Positions 10,169 to 23,235 are shown, counted from the stretch's first letter. The stretch: 64,000 nt of DNA from Tolypeutes matacus (GCA_026826555.1 JAKSZT010038599.1:3340434-3404433); one strand, 5' to 3'. A program made the numbers and translations. The notes: a model not told the origin generated them from the sequence alone.

Positions 10169-10398
10169 TTTTTTTTTTTTTTTTTCACTTGTTGTCTGCT
10201 CTTTGCTCATTGTCTTGCACATTGTTTCTGCTCATTGTCTTGCACATTGTTTCTGCTCATTGTCTGCCTATTGTTTTTGCACGATGTCTGCTCATTGTCT
10301 GCTCACCATTTATCTTCTTTAGTAGGCATCAGGAACCAAACCCAAGACCTCCCGTGTGGGAGGCAGGTGCTCAACTGCTTGAGCCACATCCACACCCA
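10169..10398 (-). mobile_element. Xenarthran tRNA-derived SINE (DAS-like), first of a head-to-tail pair
   Basis: On the minus strand it begins near 10398 with GATGTGGCTCAAGCAGTTGA (A box) and GGTTTGGTTCC (B box), the internal polymerase III promoter. The body has at least five copies of a GACAATGAGCA-like unit (10190-10300). It ends in an A tail seen as T on the plus strand (10169-10185). SINEs of this kind are mobilised by L1 proteins. Confidence 0.82.
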
Positions 10399-10401
10399 AG
10401 G

Positions 10402-10880
10402 AGGTTTATTTTTAAGGAATTGGTTCATACGATTGTGGGGTCCAACACATTTGAATTGCATAGGGTAGGTCAGCAAGCTAGAAATTCCAGTAAGAGTGAT
10501 GTTGCAGTCTTGAGTTTGAAATCCATAGAGAAAGTTGAAAGGCTGGAAACTCAACTAAGCAATGATGTTGAAGTATTGAATAGTCTAAAATTCACAGTGC
10601 TGGCCAGCAGGCAGGAAATTCTGAGGGAAGTTGATCTTATAGTCTTGAGACAATTAACTTTCTGGTTTCCTCATTTCCTTGTTCTTCAAGCCTCCAACTG
10701 ATTGTATGAGGCATACCCACATTATTGAAAGTAAGCTCCTTTATTTAAAGTCAACTGATGATAGTTGATTTTAATCACATTTAAAAAATACCTCCAAACA
10801 ACAAGTAGCTAAGTGGTTGGCCAAAAAAACTGGTCACCATAACCTAGCCAAGTTGATGCATAAAATTAGTCATCCCAACA
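10402..10880 (-). mobile_element. ERVL-type LTR (MLT2-like), 3' end missing
   Basis: On the minus strand, the sequence from 10880 resembles a TGTGATGG-TTAATTTTATG start, with the later CCAATTCCTTAAAA-type portion at the left end. I recognise the overall layout (the CCAATCAGTTGGAGGC-like block near 10700 and the AATTCC block at 10415) from ancient ERVL LTRs. The left part is cut at the SINE. Similar elements lie at 57029-57409 and, more distantly, 50443-50874. Confidence 0.6.
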
Positions 10881-11035
10881 TCCTAGTAACCATTGATGCC
10901 TTCAGAATAAAAATAAAAAATACCATTGATGCCTCCACAATAAAATAAAAAATAAAAGGGGTAGCTGATAAAGAAAAGAGACCCACAGGCTTCTGTGGCT
11001 CCTGAATTCTAAATATATATACACACACACATACA

Positions 11036-11076
<41 letters not shown>

Positions 11077-11956
11077 CTTTAAATGTAGAAAAGCGATTTA
11101 CTCCATTATAAGTGCTTATGCAGTTAGTCATGGAGAATAACAGGCCTGCTGGTGAATCAGGCCACCCCAAAGGGAGACAGCACCAAACTAGTGGTCAAGG
11201 ACTAACTACTGAAAAAAAAAAATTATCCAGGATTAATTTACTTTTAAAAACAAATATCAGTTATTGGTTCACTCTTCTCAACTCAACTGGACAGCCTATC
11301 TGTGGTATAATTTGTCAGGTAAAAACATACATCTTTACAACTTGGTGGTCCTAGGTTTAAAAAAAAACAACCATTTCACAGAAAGGAAAGAAATAATAAG
11401 AAACAGCTTAGGAAATACACTAAAGAGCAAAAGTATAAGGGGAAAGAACACATAAAATAAAGTTTTGACTTAACTGAAGAAACTGTGAGGAGACTGGGCT
11501 ACATAGGAAAATGTGCATCCTGGAAAGTCAGGTACGACAATTTTAGAGTAGGACTCTATATGACTTGACTCGCTCCCCTATTTCCTGAATGCAGTATTAA
11601 ACTTCATGGCTCATATGCCTACCCCACTTGGCTCTATTCCTTGTTCACTCTAACCTTAAATGAGTCTGAATACAGCATAAGAAGAAAAATGACCACACAA
11701 AAATATTCCCCTTTCTGTGTCTACCTCAGACCAGGGTTTGATTCTAGAGAATTCTTGAAGAAAATTTAAATATAAGTTTGTGTCTCTGCAGATTTAAGTC
11801 CCTGAGTAAATATTTAGAAGACATCCAAGGCCTGGGCTAATAGCATTGTTGATGATAGCTATAGAATGATAGCTGAACAAAGTCTACATCAAAGCTAGTG
11901 TTAAAGCAATCTCAGGGTTGAGAGGATAAAAGAAGGAGTTTAAAGTGCAGACTTAT
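10881..11956. other. No gene; AT microsatellite and a likely 3'UTR remnant of the RBBP4 retrocopy
   Basis: 11036-11074 is an (AT)n run. From 11956 leftwards to perhaps 11460 the minus strand directly continues the RBBP4 pseudogene past its stop codon and is plausibly copied 3'UTR. I cannot place the end, and there is no clear T run marking a poly(A) tail. Confidence 0.4.
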
Positions 11957-13213
<1,257 letters not shown>

Positions 13214-13921
13214 GACAGGAAAACAGGCAATCAGGAGGGGGCGGGGTTCTGGGAATTGAACATTGTGGGAGGGGTGGGAGGGTGTGGGAGCTTTAGTGGG
13301 GCTCTATTGTTTCCCTGAATGCAAGAATTTTGACCATTTATATGGCTTCCCTTTTTCTGAAAAATGGGAAAACAATAGTGGATAACAGGGGCAGCATAAT
13401 TTGATGGTAAATTACTTCCTCTCTCTCTCTCTCCTTTCTTAATCAGTGACTCAAAGGGAAAAAAATGTACGAAAACAACTTTTCCTTTTTTAGGCTGCTG
13501 CTCCCTTCTCTTCTTCCCCCAACTGCATTTCTTATTAGAAGATATTCCATGAACTTTTAAATTGTAGATATTAAAGATGGACTTGGAAGATTATTGACAA
13601 ATACAACTGTTAATAAAAAAATTTGTAAACCTTCCTTTCCCGGAACACAATAACTATGTGCCAATACAACAGAATAATGTATTCTCAAGAGCAACCTGCA
13701 AGAAAGTGATTTGCTTTCTCTTAATTGGAAAATTAAATTGAATGTAACTGCTGATCCCAAGGGTAAAGAAATTTAAAGCATCCTAATGTAGCCATCAAAA
13801 TATTGGTGCACTCAACACATATGCACTTTCATTAAAAGACACTTGTTTTTCTTCCCTCATCCTCATAATTTACATGTGTACAGTAACAACTCCTAAGTAA
13901 TTTTAAAATATGTTTATTCTG
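13214..13921. other. No gene recognised
   Basis: Flank of the retrocopy. It contains a G-rich stretch (13235-13305), a short CT repeat near 13421-13436 and otherwise AT-rich anonymous sequence. Confidence 0.55.
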
Positions 13922-14422
13922 TGATAATCTGTAGAATAATGGCCGTCCAAAGGTTCATGTCCTAGTCCTGAAACTGTGACTATGTTATAGTACCTGGCAA
14001 AGGGGAATAAGGCTTCAGATGGAATTAAGGATGTTAATCAGTTGATGTTTAAATAAGGAGATTATCCTGGATTATCCATATGAGACTAATGAATTCACCA
14101 GTGTCCTTAAAGGTGGAGAGGGAGGCAGAAGAAGAGTTAAGATTAATGCACTATGAGAAGGATTTGACCTGCACTTGGCTTTGAGGATGGAAGTAGTGCC
14201 ATAAGCCAACAAATTCAGGCAACCGAGACAAGCTGGGAAAGGTAGAAAAACGGATTCTCCCTTAGAGCCTGAAGAAAGAACGCAGCCCTGTTGACACCTT
14301 GATTTTACCACAATACCTATTTTGGACTTCAAACCTCTAGAACTGTTAGATAATAAATTTGTGTTGCTTTAAGCCACTAAATTTGTGGTAATTTGTTACA
14401 GCAGCCATAGGAAACTAATACA
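13922..14422 (+). mobile_element. MLT1-like LTR (mammalian MaLR), about 500 bp
   Basis: The 3' part is characteristic: GGACTTCAAACCTCTAGAAC, then AATAAATTTGTGTTGC (polyadenylation signal) and TTTAAGCCACTAAATTTGTG, ending AACTAATACA. The flanks TTCTG (13917-13921) and TTCTC (14423-14427) fit a 5-bp TSD with one change. It is a pan-mammalian family and a strong sign of a placental genome. Confidence 0.85.
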
Positions 14423-15099
14423 TTCTCTTTGTTATTATGAATATCATGTTAATGATTTTAGGGGAAACCAGGAATTATAAAATAAAAATGTTTGAAGGAT
14501 ATCAAATGACTATTACTTCATTAATATAGTTGTGTCTCACTGATATCAAGTGCAGTATTTAAATTATATTTTGACTTTTTATGACTATTTGGTTTTAATG
14601 TAAATTCAAAGTTAAAGAATTCAAGGTCTCAGGTTACTAATTAATTTCAAAATAAGTTATTCCAATCATGATAGTAAGAAAGTAATATATTTCATATGAG
14701 TTATTATGGAAATCTTCAGGGAATCAAATATATGTGGAATGAATATACAACAATGAATCAAAAATAGTTATTTCAAAATATAATCAAGCTGTTAATATTT
14801 GTTCACAAGACTTTTTTAAATGAAAATCAAGATGAACTCCCAATTTACAGTGCTAGAAAAAAAGGTTCAATATCTCCATCTATCTATATCAATATATACC
14901 TACCTAGTTATCAATCCATCAATCTCCTCTTATCCTTTGCATTATATCAAAGTGTCTTCTTTGACATAGCATGTCATTAAGGAAAATATGATTTTTCTGT
15001 TAGATTGTAAGTATAAAATCTTATCATTTGCTATTATGTTTTTCACTCTTTTTTTTTTTTCATATTTTCTTTCTCAATTAATTGCAGTAGTCTTGGAAA
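14423..15099. other. No gene or repeat recognised
   Basis: AT-rich anonymous sequence with a short T run near 15050-15060. Confidence 0.5.
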
Positions 15100-15450
15100 T
15101 ATTGTTGCTCTGTGCCTGTACACATGCTATCCCCCTAGCCTGAAATGCTCTTTCTATTCATTTTCTGGATAGTAAAATCATTTACATCAATTGAAACACA
15201 GCTCAAAGTTACTTCCTTCTGTAAGTCTTCACTACTCTCCCAGACTACTAAGATTTATCCTTATGATGAAAACTTAAAAATAGTTTTTTTACCCTGTCTT
15301 TTTCTAGTTGTTGCTATATATGTGTTTCTCTGTCGTAGGAGGTGAATTATTTCAATGCAAGGGCACAGTCTTATTCAACTCAGTATTCCCATCCCCTAGC
15401 ACAGTGCCTAAGATATTTTATCAATGTTTATTGAACAAATTAAGTAACTG
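15100..15450 (+). mobile_element. L2 LINE 3' fragment
   Basis: The order matches the L2 3' end as I know it: a CTGAAATGCTCT-like block (15140), CAGCTCAAAGTTACTTCCT (about 15200), a GCAAGGGCACAGTCTTATTC block (15357) and CCCCTAGCACAGTGCC followed by a TTTATTGAACAAAT end. It is heavily mutated and has no coding capacity. Confidence 0.75.
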
Positions 15451-16315
15451 CCTAAATTCTAGGCATTTGTCTTTCAATCTACTATCCTGCATTTGTTCTA
15501 GTGAATGTGATGGGATATGTGTCATTCAATGTCCTTTGTTCCTCCAAGCCTGTTAGCAGATGAAATAAAGCTTAAAAATACTCAGTAAAGAATTAAAATA
15601 CTATGTTTATTAAAGGATCTTCTTTTAAGCACTTTTTTTTTTCTGTTGTCACTATGTGTAAGGTACTTAGTATGGTATACTAGAAGAAACACAGAAACCA
15701 TTTTACTCTGAATAGGGTAATAGGATATTGATGGCTTTATTTATATGCTTGTGATCTACTCTGTTTTTAAACTTAGTAATAATTAACCCTGTGTATATTT
15801 ATTTCTAAATAGATATTTTCTTTGCTCCTTTGGTGCTGAACAAATGTAATTTAATCATAATATTTAGAAAGACAATTAAGGTGAGTGTTCCAGTGCCCGA
15901 ATGTTCTCTTGAGTGAAATTGTCTGATCTACATCCGCGTCCTAATGCTTTCTAGATCCATAATGCTGAGCAAGTCAATAAACTTCTTTGTGACTCAGTTT
16001 CTTGTTAATGGATCATAAATTTTTCATACTGGACAGGAATGTAAATGTTTGGTAGGGTGAAAAGACAAATTGCATATGCTAGAAGAATATTTCTTCCATT
16101 CATGTGTTTACTCATTTAAATATATAAAGGACCTAGTATGGATAAAGTACTAACTGAGAATTATAAAGTATAACTAAGATTTGTGATATTTTAATAAAAA
16201 TAAGAAGGAAATTATACAATTTATCAATATCTCTTCACATCTCTTGTTATAATTGATTCACAGAACAACCCTGTTATCCATATTCCTTAATAGTAATACC
16301 CAAATTTTGATTATT
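15451..16315. other. No gene recognised
   Basis: AT-rich sequence. 15965-16010 (AGCAAGTCAATAAACTTC and CTCAGTTTC) may be a short MIR piece. Nothing else is identifiable. Confidence 0.45.
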
Positions 16316-16480
16316 GTATTTGAGATAATGTGCTAAGAACTTTATATGTCTTGTTTCATTTGATCCTTACAATATTAGAAATTTATTTTCATTTCCATTT
16401 CAAAGCTGTGAAAACTGATGCTTAATGATATTAAACAAATTACTCTTTAAGTAGCAGAAGCAAGCATACTTCTGGCGATT
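16316..16480 (+). mobile_element. MIR SINE fragment
   Basis: TGTGCTAAGAACTTTATATG, then CATTTGATCCTTACAATATT, then AAAGCTGTGAAAACTGATGC follow the MIR core and 3' order. It is ancient and diverged. Confidence 0.7.
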
Positions 16481-17775
16481 GAAACTAAAGGCCAATACAT
16501 TAAACCTGAAATGAGTCTTCAACTGTAAAATGAGGTTAACATGAATTAAGAGAGGTTATGAAATTACAAAAGGCTATATAACTCTTAATGAAAATAACCC
16601 TGTCAAGGTATTGTTAACTTATACTCTTAAATGTATTGCATTAGGAAGAATAGCAGAGTTTTAATGGAACTAGATTCTAGAATGCTTGAATTCTACTTTT
16701 AGACCAATAATGCTTCATTTTTGAGTGAACTATTTTCACAAGTGTCAATGATAAATGGGAATCCCAAGGATTGTTTTATCACTGCTTGGTGTAGTGGCCA
16801 ATATCCCAGTTCAGGGTTCTTAGGTAAAGTTGGTTTGTCATGTGAAACAGGCTTCATATTCAAGCACAATCAGTCTTTCAAACCTTCAGTCTACATCTTG
16901 CCAGCAAATGGTGACTAAGACTTACAAGACCTAGAGAATGCATAATATAAAGTGAAAAGTACTTAATTATACCAATATGCCCAAGTCACTCTACTCACAC
17001 AAATACAAGGATAGAAGAAGAGAATTCTGCAAAAATAAAAAATTCTACATTCCAGAATTCAACTTAGTAGTAAATAAAGCCTAAGCCATGTCAAAGACTC
17101 AAACTTATAAGAGCAAATTTCCTTCCTCTTGAGGTGAAGCTAGAATGGGAATGGTATAAAGGATGGATACTAAACTTTCTAGACTCACAGTGTTTGTTTG
17201 ATTCTAGATCTCATACTTAATCAGTAAGCAATGCTGCCCAGAGCCAAATGAAAAACCCAAGTACCAATATTCTTTCCCACCCACTCCCTGTGTTTGATCA
17301 TTTATATTCATCTGAGTAGAAAGAAATAGTTTCAAAATATGTAGTAAACAAAGCAGGATGCTTTCAGTGTCATAGATTCCATACAATTGTATCATTTTAA
17401 AGCTAAATTGCATTTATTTAATACCTAATTTATGCATAGGTAAATGTAACTGGAATTCCTGTCATTAAGCATTCTTTTAGGGTAAGGCAAATGCATTATC
17501 TAGAAGAAATAATAAAGAATGTAGTGCTGTAAAAAGACATTTTTCTGAAAGTCTTAAGAGGTAAGCACCACACCATGCCTAATCCAAAATAGCTATGTAA
17601 CTGTTGACTATTATTTCTCTATTTTCACTCCTTATATGTGAAGAATAATGAAGTCCTTCCAAATTTGTGCTTTAAGAATCTTTTTCCATGTAGTCCCTAT
17701 AATACCTATGATTACTTCTTTAATCCAGATTCTCAGATTTCAAGTTAATTAATAGAAAAGGTTTCTAATAATTTT
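16481..17775. other. No gene recognised
   Basis: Anonymous AT-rich sequence. Frames at 16721-16918 (plus) and 17204-17413 (minus) are short, lack motifs and are probably chance. Confidence 0.5.
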
Positions 17776-18110
17776 CCTTGACTCTTTCCTCCCTAATGAT
17801 CTTTCTAAGAAACAAATCTGGCCACGCTGCCCTATACTTAAACATCCAACGACTACACACCAACCACAGAGGAATTTTGAGCTTGTTATATAGCATAGAA
17901 TGTCTTCCATATCTTTAATAATGGCTACTTGATCATTAAAATTCTCCTCTATTCTCCATCATACATGTGACACTCTAGAAATACTAGTGTACCTTTTGTT
18001 CCACCTTCTTTAAGCAAATAGTTTGTTGTTTTCTTCATCTAGATGATTCATACTCCATAAATTTGATTAAACATCCCCTATTTCTAAAATAATTGCACAT
18101 TTTGTTACAC
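17776..18110 (+). mobile_element. L2 LINE fragment
   Basis: AATGATCTTTCTAAGAAACA, CTGGCCACGCTGCCC and TCCAACGACTACAC-like blocks, then an ACAC-rich stretch and TTTAATCATTAAA, follow a diverged L2 ORF2 3' region. The homology is judged by eye and boundaries are approximate. Confidence 0.5.
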
Positions 18111-18339
18111 ATCATGCTTCTAGTCCTATAGAGTAGAAATTATTAGCAGTTATTATCAACAGAAAATTGTTTATAAGGATATCTTATTCCTAAATTGTTC
18201 TCATCATTTGTAACCTTTCAGTTTTATTATTTTATTCCCTTGTTTACATTCACTCTTTTCATCTCAAATATAGTGCACCAAAAATAAATATAAGATTTGT
18301 TACTTTTGCTGGATTCTTTTTCCATTCCTCCCTTACAGC

Positions 18340-18460
18340 CTTCCTTCCTACCTTCCTTCCTCTTTCTTTCTCTCTTCCTCTTTTCTCTTTCTTTTTCCCT
18401 CCCTCCCTCCTTCCCTCCCTCCGTCCCTCCCTCCCTCCCTTCCTTCCTTCCATGCCTTTC
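18340..18460. repeat. (CCTT)n/(CCCT)n pyrimidine-rich microsatellite
   Basis: A run of mixed CCTT, CTTT and CCCT units on the plus strand. Chance frames on both strands encode only S/L/P or R/G/E/K low complexity. Confidence 0.9.
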
Positions 18461-18860
18461 TTATTTTATATTTTTATTTTAAAAGTGTAGATGAATAGTT
18501 TCCTCTTTATTTAAAAAATATTTACCCACAAAAAGTTATTTTACTTTACAAAAATTAAGATATTTCATATTAAAAATACAAGGTAGGTCAGCTTACAGCA
18601 TTATCGGGTTGTTTAAATAAGATCCTGCTCTAAGTATTAAAAAAAAAAAAATAGTATAAGTCCAAGATCACAATGAAAGGAATATAGTCAATAATGATAG
18701 AGGTTAATGTCTTTCATTTTTTTCTCCTTGTTCTTGCCATTATAATATAATTTATAATTTTTCTAAATGAAAATACAGTAAAATTCTAGGAGAGTGAAAC
18801 CTCCAGTTCACTTTTATTTTATTTGACTAGCTTGAAAGGAGAAAATACTGTACTGTATTT
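18461..18860. other. No gene recognised
   Basis: AT-rich anonymous sequence with an A run at 18641-18653. Confidence 0.5.
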
Positions 18861-19260
18861 TCAGCTGAAATGTGTGTAGGCTATTTTGGCATCATTGTCA
18901 AGGTCCAGTAGGAAATCCTTTATCTTTTTTTATTTGTCACTAAAATCAGTTCCTGTGTTCAAAGCTGCCAGTACTTCTCTTCAGTTGCCATAGTCCACCA
19001 CTTGCCCAATTACCTATTGCTTCTTTCTTGGGAAGTTATTTATGAAACCTTGAATTATTCCATAAGTTATTGTCTTGATTCCATAGACATCTCAGCTCAT
19101 TAAATGAGGATGACAGAATTGTGGAAAGTCACAATAGAAATGACAGCCCCAATTTCTTGAGGAATATCATGAAATGGATACAGTCCATTCAAAAGCTCAC
19201 CTGTGACATCAACAACATTAAATATTCAATTCAATTCAAAGTGTACTGCCCATGACTTTG
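18861..19260 (-). pseudogene. Possible decayed coding sequence of unknown origin
   Basis: On the minus strand a protein-like reading can be followed over about 400 bp despite three or four stops and at least one frame change. One segment reads GELLNGLYPFHDIPQEIGA (about 19200-19145). A later one reads REVLAALNTGTDFSDK, then KIKDFLLDLDNDAKIAYT, and ends at a TGA (18861-18863). The composition and third-position pattern look more like decayed exon sequence than the AT-rich surroundings. I do not recognise the protein. It could be a processed pseudogene or a coincidence, and no poly(A) tail is seen. Confidence 0.3.
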
Positions 19261-19830
19261 GCATTTAAACCATTTAAGCTCAGAATGTTATGTTGGTTTA
19301 GAAAACAAAGTAAAATATTGAAAAATAATGCCCTTGAAGTACTGAAGAAGAAAACAAATACCTTACATTAAATTTGTGCTACAGGTTCATTTCTAAATAC
19401 TGTTTCAATTTACAAAGTATGAATTAGCACAAAAGTAGTAAGCATTTGCTAGGTCTTGTTTTTTTCCTGTCCCATAATCCTTTAAAATAATGATTATGTG
19501 ATTAAATATGTGAAGCCTCTCAACAGGCCTTTTATTTCTTAATGTGTTTAGTTATGCCTCCACCATGACCTATTAACACCAAGCAAACCTGCTTTATCAT
19601 GTAAAAAAGTAGCCACTTTCTATTTCTAATTTGAATGCAGACTAGTCTATTGAAATATATTTTTTCTCCAGTAAATCTTGTGTTTATACAAACTTATATA
19701 AATGGACAAACAATAGCAGATTAGAATTAAGTGTACATATTCATTGAGGAACAATTGCTTCCTGCATGGAAAAAATATAGGATTTTATATAAAAATCTAT
19801 GGAGACAAAATTCAAAATAAGAGAATATCA
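19261..19830. other. No gene recognised
   Basis: AT-rich anonymous sequence immediately upstream of the L1 cluster. Confidence 0.5.
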
Positions 19831-20595
19831 TGTTCAAGAGTTCTAGGAAGATGGTATTAGAGAAGGCAGGCAGGGCTCAACTCACACAAAAACAATAGGG
19901 AAGGGGTTAAAAGCTGTCCAAGGGACCTGCTTTAGGGGTCAGCAGATCAAGATAGTGCTGCACAACTCCCAGGAAGGCAAAAGACAGAGAGATGAAGAAC
20001 CCAAAACAACAAATGTGAGTTACTAAACCCCAAAAGCAGCTAGGAAGGGCTCCCCATTCCCCATCCTCAAGAAATTAAGCCGGTATAAAACCCATGGCTC
20101 ACTGCAGCTGACTGAGAGGGCAACAGATGTCTTCCTCCATCAGCTGTTACAAGGGAAGAGGGAGGGTGAGTCAGAGGACTTCTCTTCAGTGAATTCAGCC
20201 AGTAGAGACTGCTTTGAATCTCAGCTCTGGCCAGACAAGAAACACTGGAAAGCAGAGATTAAAAGATACCTCTGTGGAAAGATTCATAAATGAACATCAT
20301 CTGCTGGGTGTCTAGGAAATTCCATGGAGAAAAACTGCTTTTAGGTCTCTTTTTACCCCACCCTTGAGGGAAAATCTGCACCCCATTAGTGAATCCCTGT
20401 CCTGGTTTTGATAACTTAAACTGGGCAATTTTAAAGACTTAGAATGAGTTAAACCAAAAATCAAAGAAGAGCTGTGGAAAAAGAAAAACACTAGGCAAGA
20501 GAGAGAAATTGATCATCAGAGAAAACTCACCCACATATCCTGATGTCTAAACTTCAGCAAAAAATTACAAGCCATACTAGGAAACAAGAGGAGAT

Positions 20596-21480
20596 GACTC
20601 AGCCAAAGGAAAAATCCAAATATCTTGACAAGACACAGGATTTAAGACAACTATTCAGTGATAATCACACATGTTTCCTAAATCACTTCAAATAATTGAA
20701 GGAAAATAAAGAGGAAAAGCATATTATGAAGACACTGGGTGAGTATAAAGAACAACTTTAAAGCCTACAAAGAAAACTAACAGCACTTATGGGAATGAAA
20801 TACATGATGGATGAGATTAGAAATACATTTGAGGAATATAGCAGATTTGAATTACTTGAAGACAGAATTAGTGATTTCGAGGAAAGAACATTTGAACTTT
20901 TAAAAAAGACAGGAAAATGGAAAGAAAAGAATTGGAAAATATGGAACAGTATCTCAGGGAATTGAATGACAATGTGAAATGAACAAACATACATGTTATT
21001 GGTGTCCAGGAAGAAGAGAATAGAAAAGGGGCAGAAAGAATATTTGAGGATATAATGACCAAGCACTTCCCAAACTTTATGAAAGATATCAATATCCAAG
21101 AAGGACAATGCACCTCCAACAGAATAAATTCAAATAGACCTACTCCAAGACACCTACTATTCAGAATGACAAATATCAAAGATAAAGAGAGGATTCTGAA
21201 AGCAGCAAGAGAAAGGCAAAGCATCACATATAAGGGGACCTCAATAAAATTAAGTGCCACCCTCTCATCAGAAATCATAGAAGTTAGAAGGAAGTGATAA
21301 GATATATTTAAGAGAAAAATTGCCAGCCAAGAATTCTGTATAAGGCAAAAATGTACTTCAAAAATTAGGGTGAACTCAAAGTCTTCAGAGACAAACAAAA
21401 GCTGAGAGACTATGCTACTAAAAAGACCAGAATTACAGAGGTACTAAAGAGAGTGCCGCAGCCTGAAAGGAAAAAATTAG
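20596..21480 (+). pseudogene. L1 ORF1 remnant
   Basis: A likely start is the ATG at 20596 (MTQPKEKSKYLDK). The frame breaks soon after and an E/K-rich coiled-coil part follows with several stops. The best piece is 21055-21297, with the RRM/C-terminal features SNRPTPRH-like, KDKERILKAARER and TYKGTSIKLSA, matching residues about 176-250 of the intact ORF1. No functional protein is possible. Confidence 0.85.
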
Positions 21481-21667
21481 GCTGATAGACTTGGAAAAGA
21501 GAGTAGAAATGAAGAATATTAAGAAGGATAAATTAAAAGGTAAAACAGCATACATTAGTAAGTTATGCCAACAGAAAGCCAAAGGACAAAATGGGCAAAG
21601 TAAGTAATTCCTTTACAGTAATAACATTGAATGTTAATGGCTTGAATGCCCCAATCTAAAGACATAG

Positions 21668-21910
21668 GGGAGCAAATGTGGGTCAATTGGTTGAATGCTT
21701 GTTTCCCACATGGGAGGTCCAGTTCCTGGTGCCTCCTAAAAACAAAACAACAAGCAAACCAATGAAAAAATCAAGTCAGGGGAGCTCATGTGGCTCAGTG
21801 GTTGAGCACCAGATTCCCATATATGGGTCTCAGGTTCAATCACAAGCCCTGGTACCTCAAAAAGAAAGAAAGAAAGAAAAAGAAGAAGAAAGAAAGAAAG
21901 AAAGAAGAAA

Positions 21911-21947
<37 letters not shown>

Positions 21948-21959
21948 AANNNNNNNNNN

Positions 21960-22001
<42 letters not shown>
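21668..22001 (+). mobile_element. Dimeric DAS-like SINE with a long GAAA tail, perfect 10-bp target-site duplication
   Basis: The direct repeats AAAGACATAG at 21658-21667 and 22002-22011 flank the insert. The first unit starts GGGAGCAAATGTGGGTCAAT and ends near 21778. The second starts GGGGAGCTCATGTGGCTCAG at about 21779 and has a GGTTCAATCAC B box. The tail (from about 21857) is mostly GAAA tetramers, broken by 10 N. It inserted into the old L1 ORF2, so it is younger than that L1. Confidence 0.9.
21950..21959. other. Assembly gap (10 N) in a GAAA microsatellite
   Basis: Ten N lie within the tetranucleotide tail, so the true repeat length is unknown. Confidence 0.98.
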
Positions 22002-22006
<5 letters not shown>

Positions 22007-23169
22007 CATAGACTAATAGAACGTATGAATAATTATGAGCCATCTATATGCTGTCTACAATGACTTACCTCATATGTATACAACCAGGTTGAAAGTGAAA
22101 GACTGGAAAACAATACTCCATGTAAATAGTAAACAAAAAAGAGCTGGAGTAGTGATACTAATATCAGACAAAATAATTTTAAATGCTAAACTGTTAGAAG
22201 GGATGAAAAATGTCATTATATATTAATAAAAGGGGCAATTCACCAAGAAAAAATAACTATAATAAATATTTATGCACCTAATCTGGGTACCCCGATATAA
22301 ATAAGGCACACACTGTCAAAACTGAAGGTAGAAATAGATGTCTCTACAATATTAATTGGAGACTTCAATAAACCACTCTCAGTATTGGAAAGAACATCTG
22401 GAGAGTATAAATAAAGATATAGAGAACTTCAATAATATAATAAATGACTTGGACCTACAGATATTTATAGAGCATTTTCCCCCAAAAGAGCAGGATATAC
22501 ATTCTTTGGAAACCTCATGGATTCTTCTCAAGGATAGACCATATAGTGGGTCAAAAGACAGAAATTAATAAAGTTAAAAAGACCTAAAACACTTGAAATT
22601 ATACAAAACACTTCCTCTGATCATAACAGAATGAAGCTGGAAAACAATAACTGATGGAAAAAGGGAAAATAGATTTAAAAATGCACTCTAGTAATCAGTG
22701 GGTCAAAAGATATTGCAAGAGAATTCCGCAAATATCTTAAGACAGATGAAAATGAGAACACAACATATCAACACCTATGGCATCTTACACCTGTAGACTA
22801 GCAGTTATTAAAAAAAAAAAACAGAGAACTACAAGTGTTGGAGAGGATGTGGAAGAAAGGGAACACTCATCCACTGCTGGTGAGAAGGTAGATTGGTGCA
22901 ACCATTATGGAGGACAGTTTGGTGATTCCTCACAAAGCAAACTATAGCACTGCCATAAGATTCAGCAATCCCACTTTTAGGTATATACCCAGAAGAATTG
23001 AAATTAAGGCCATGAACAGATATATGCACACCAATGTTCATAGGAGCATTATTCACTATTTCCAAAAGTTCAAGCAACCCAAGTGTCCATCAACAGATGA
23101 ATATATAGGCAAATTGTGGTATGCACATACAATGGAATATTATTCAGCTGTAAGAAGGAATGCAGTATT

Positions 23170-23235
23170 AACACATGGGACAAAATAAAATAAAAAAAAA
23201 AAAGAATTAAAAAAAAATAACAAAACACATGGGAC
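23170..23235 (+). repeat. A-rich insert flanked by a 12-bp direct repeat (poly(A)-only retrotransposition)
   Basis: AACACATGGGAC occurs at 23170-23181 and again at 23224-23235. Between them is a 42-bp tract almost entirely A with a few T, G and C. The sister L1 near 30435-30470 (minus) has the motif once, so this is an insertion with TSD. It looks like target-primed reverse transcription that copied only a poly(A) tail. Confidence 0.7.

Larger units (their letters stand above)
21591..22778 (+). pseudogene. L1 ORF2 remnant, endonuclease part, interrupted by a SINE
   Basis: It starts ATGGGCAAAGTAAGTAATTC and reads [13 protein letters not shown], then a stop. After the SINE (21668-22001) it continues through ICCLQ-like, [25 protein letters not shown] and CSDHN-like blocks, with many stops. 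It ends at ACACCTATGGCAT where the younger L1 begins. Confidence 0.85.

Noticed and set aside
10001..10300. Regularly spaced short repeats resembling a CRISPR array
   Set aside because: The units are contiguous, imperfect and inside tRNA-derived SINE bodies in a mammalian genome.
18297..18482. Pro/Ser/Leu-rich and Gly/Arg/Glu-rich frames
   Set aside because: Translation of the pyrimidine microsatellite in both directions.
20758..21398. Minus-strand frames of 116 and 176 codons rich in F, S, I and L
   Set aside because: Antisense shadows of the L1 ORF1 remnant on the plus strand.
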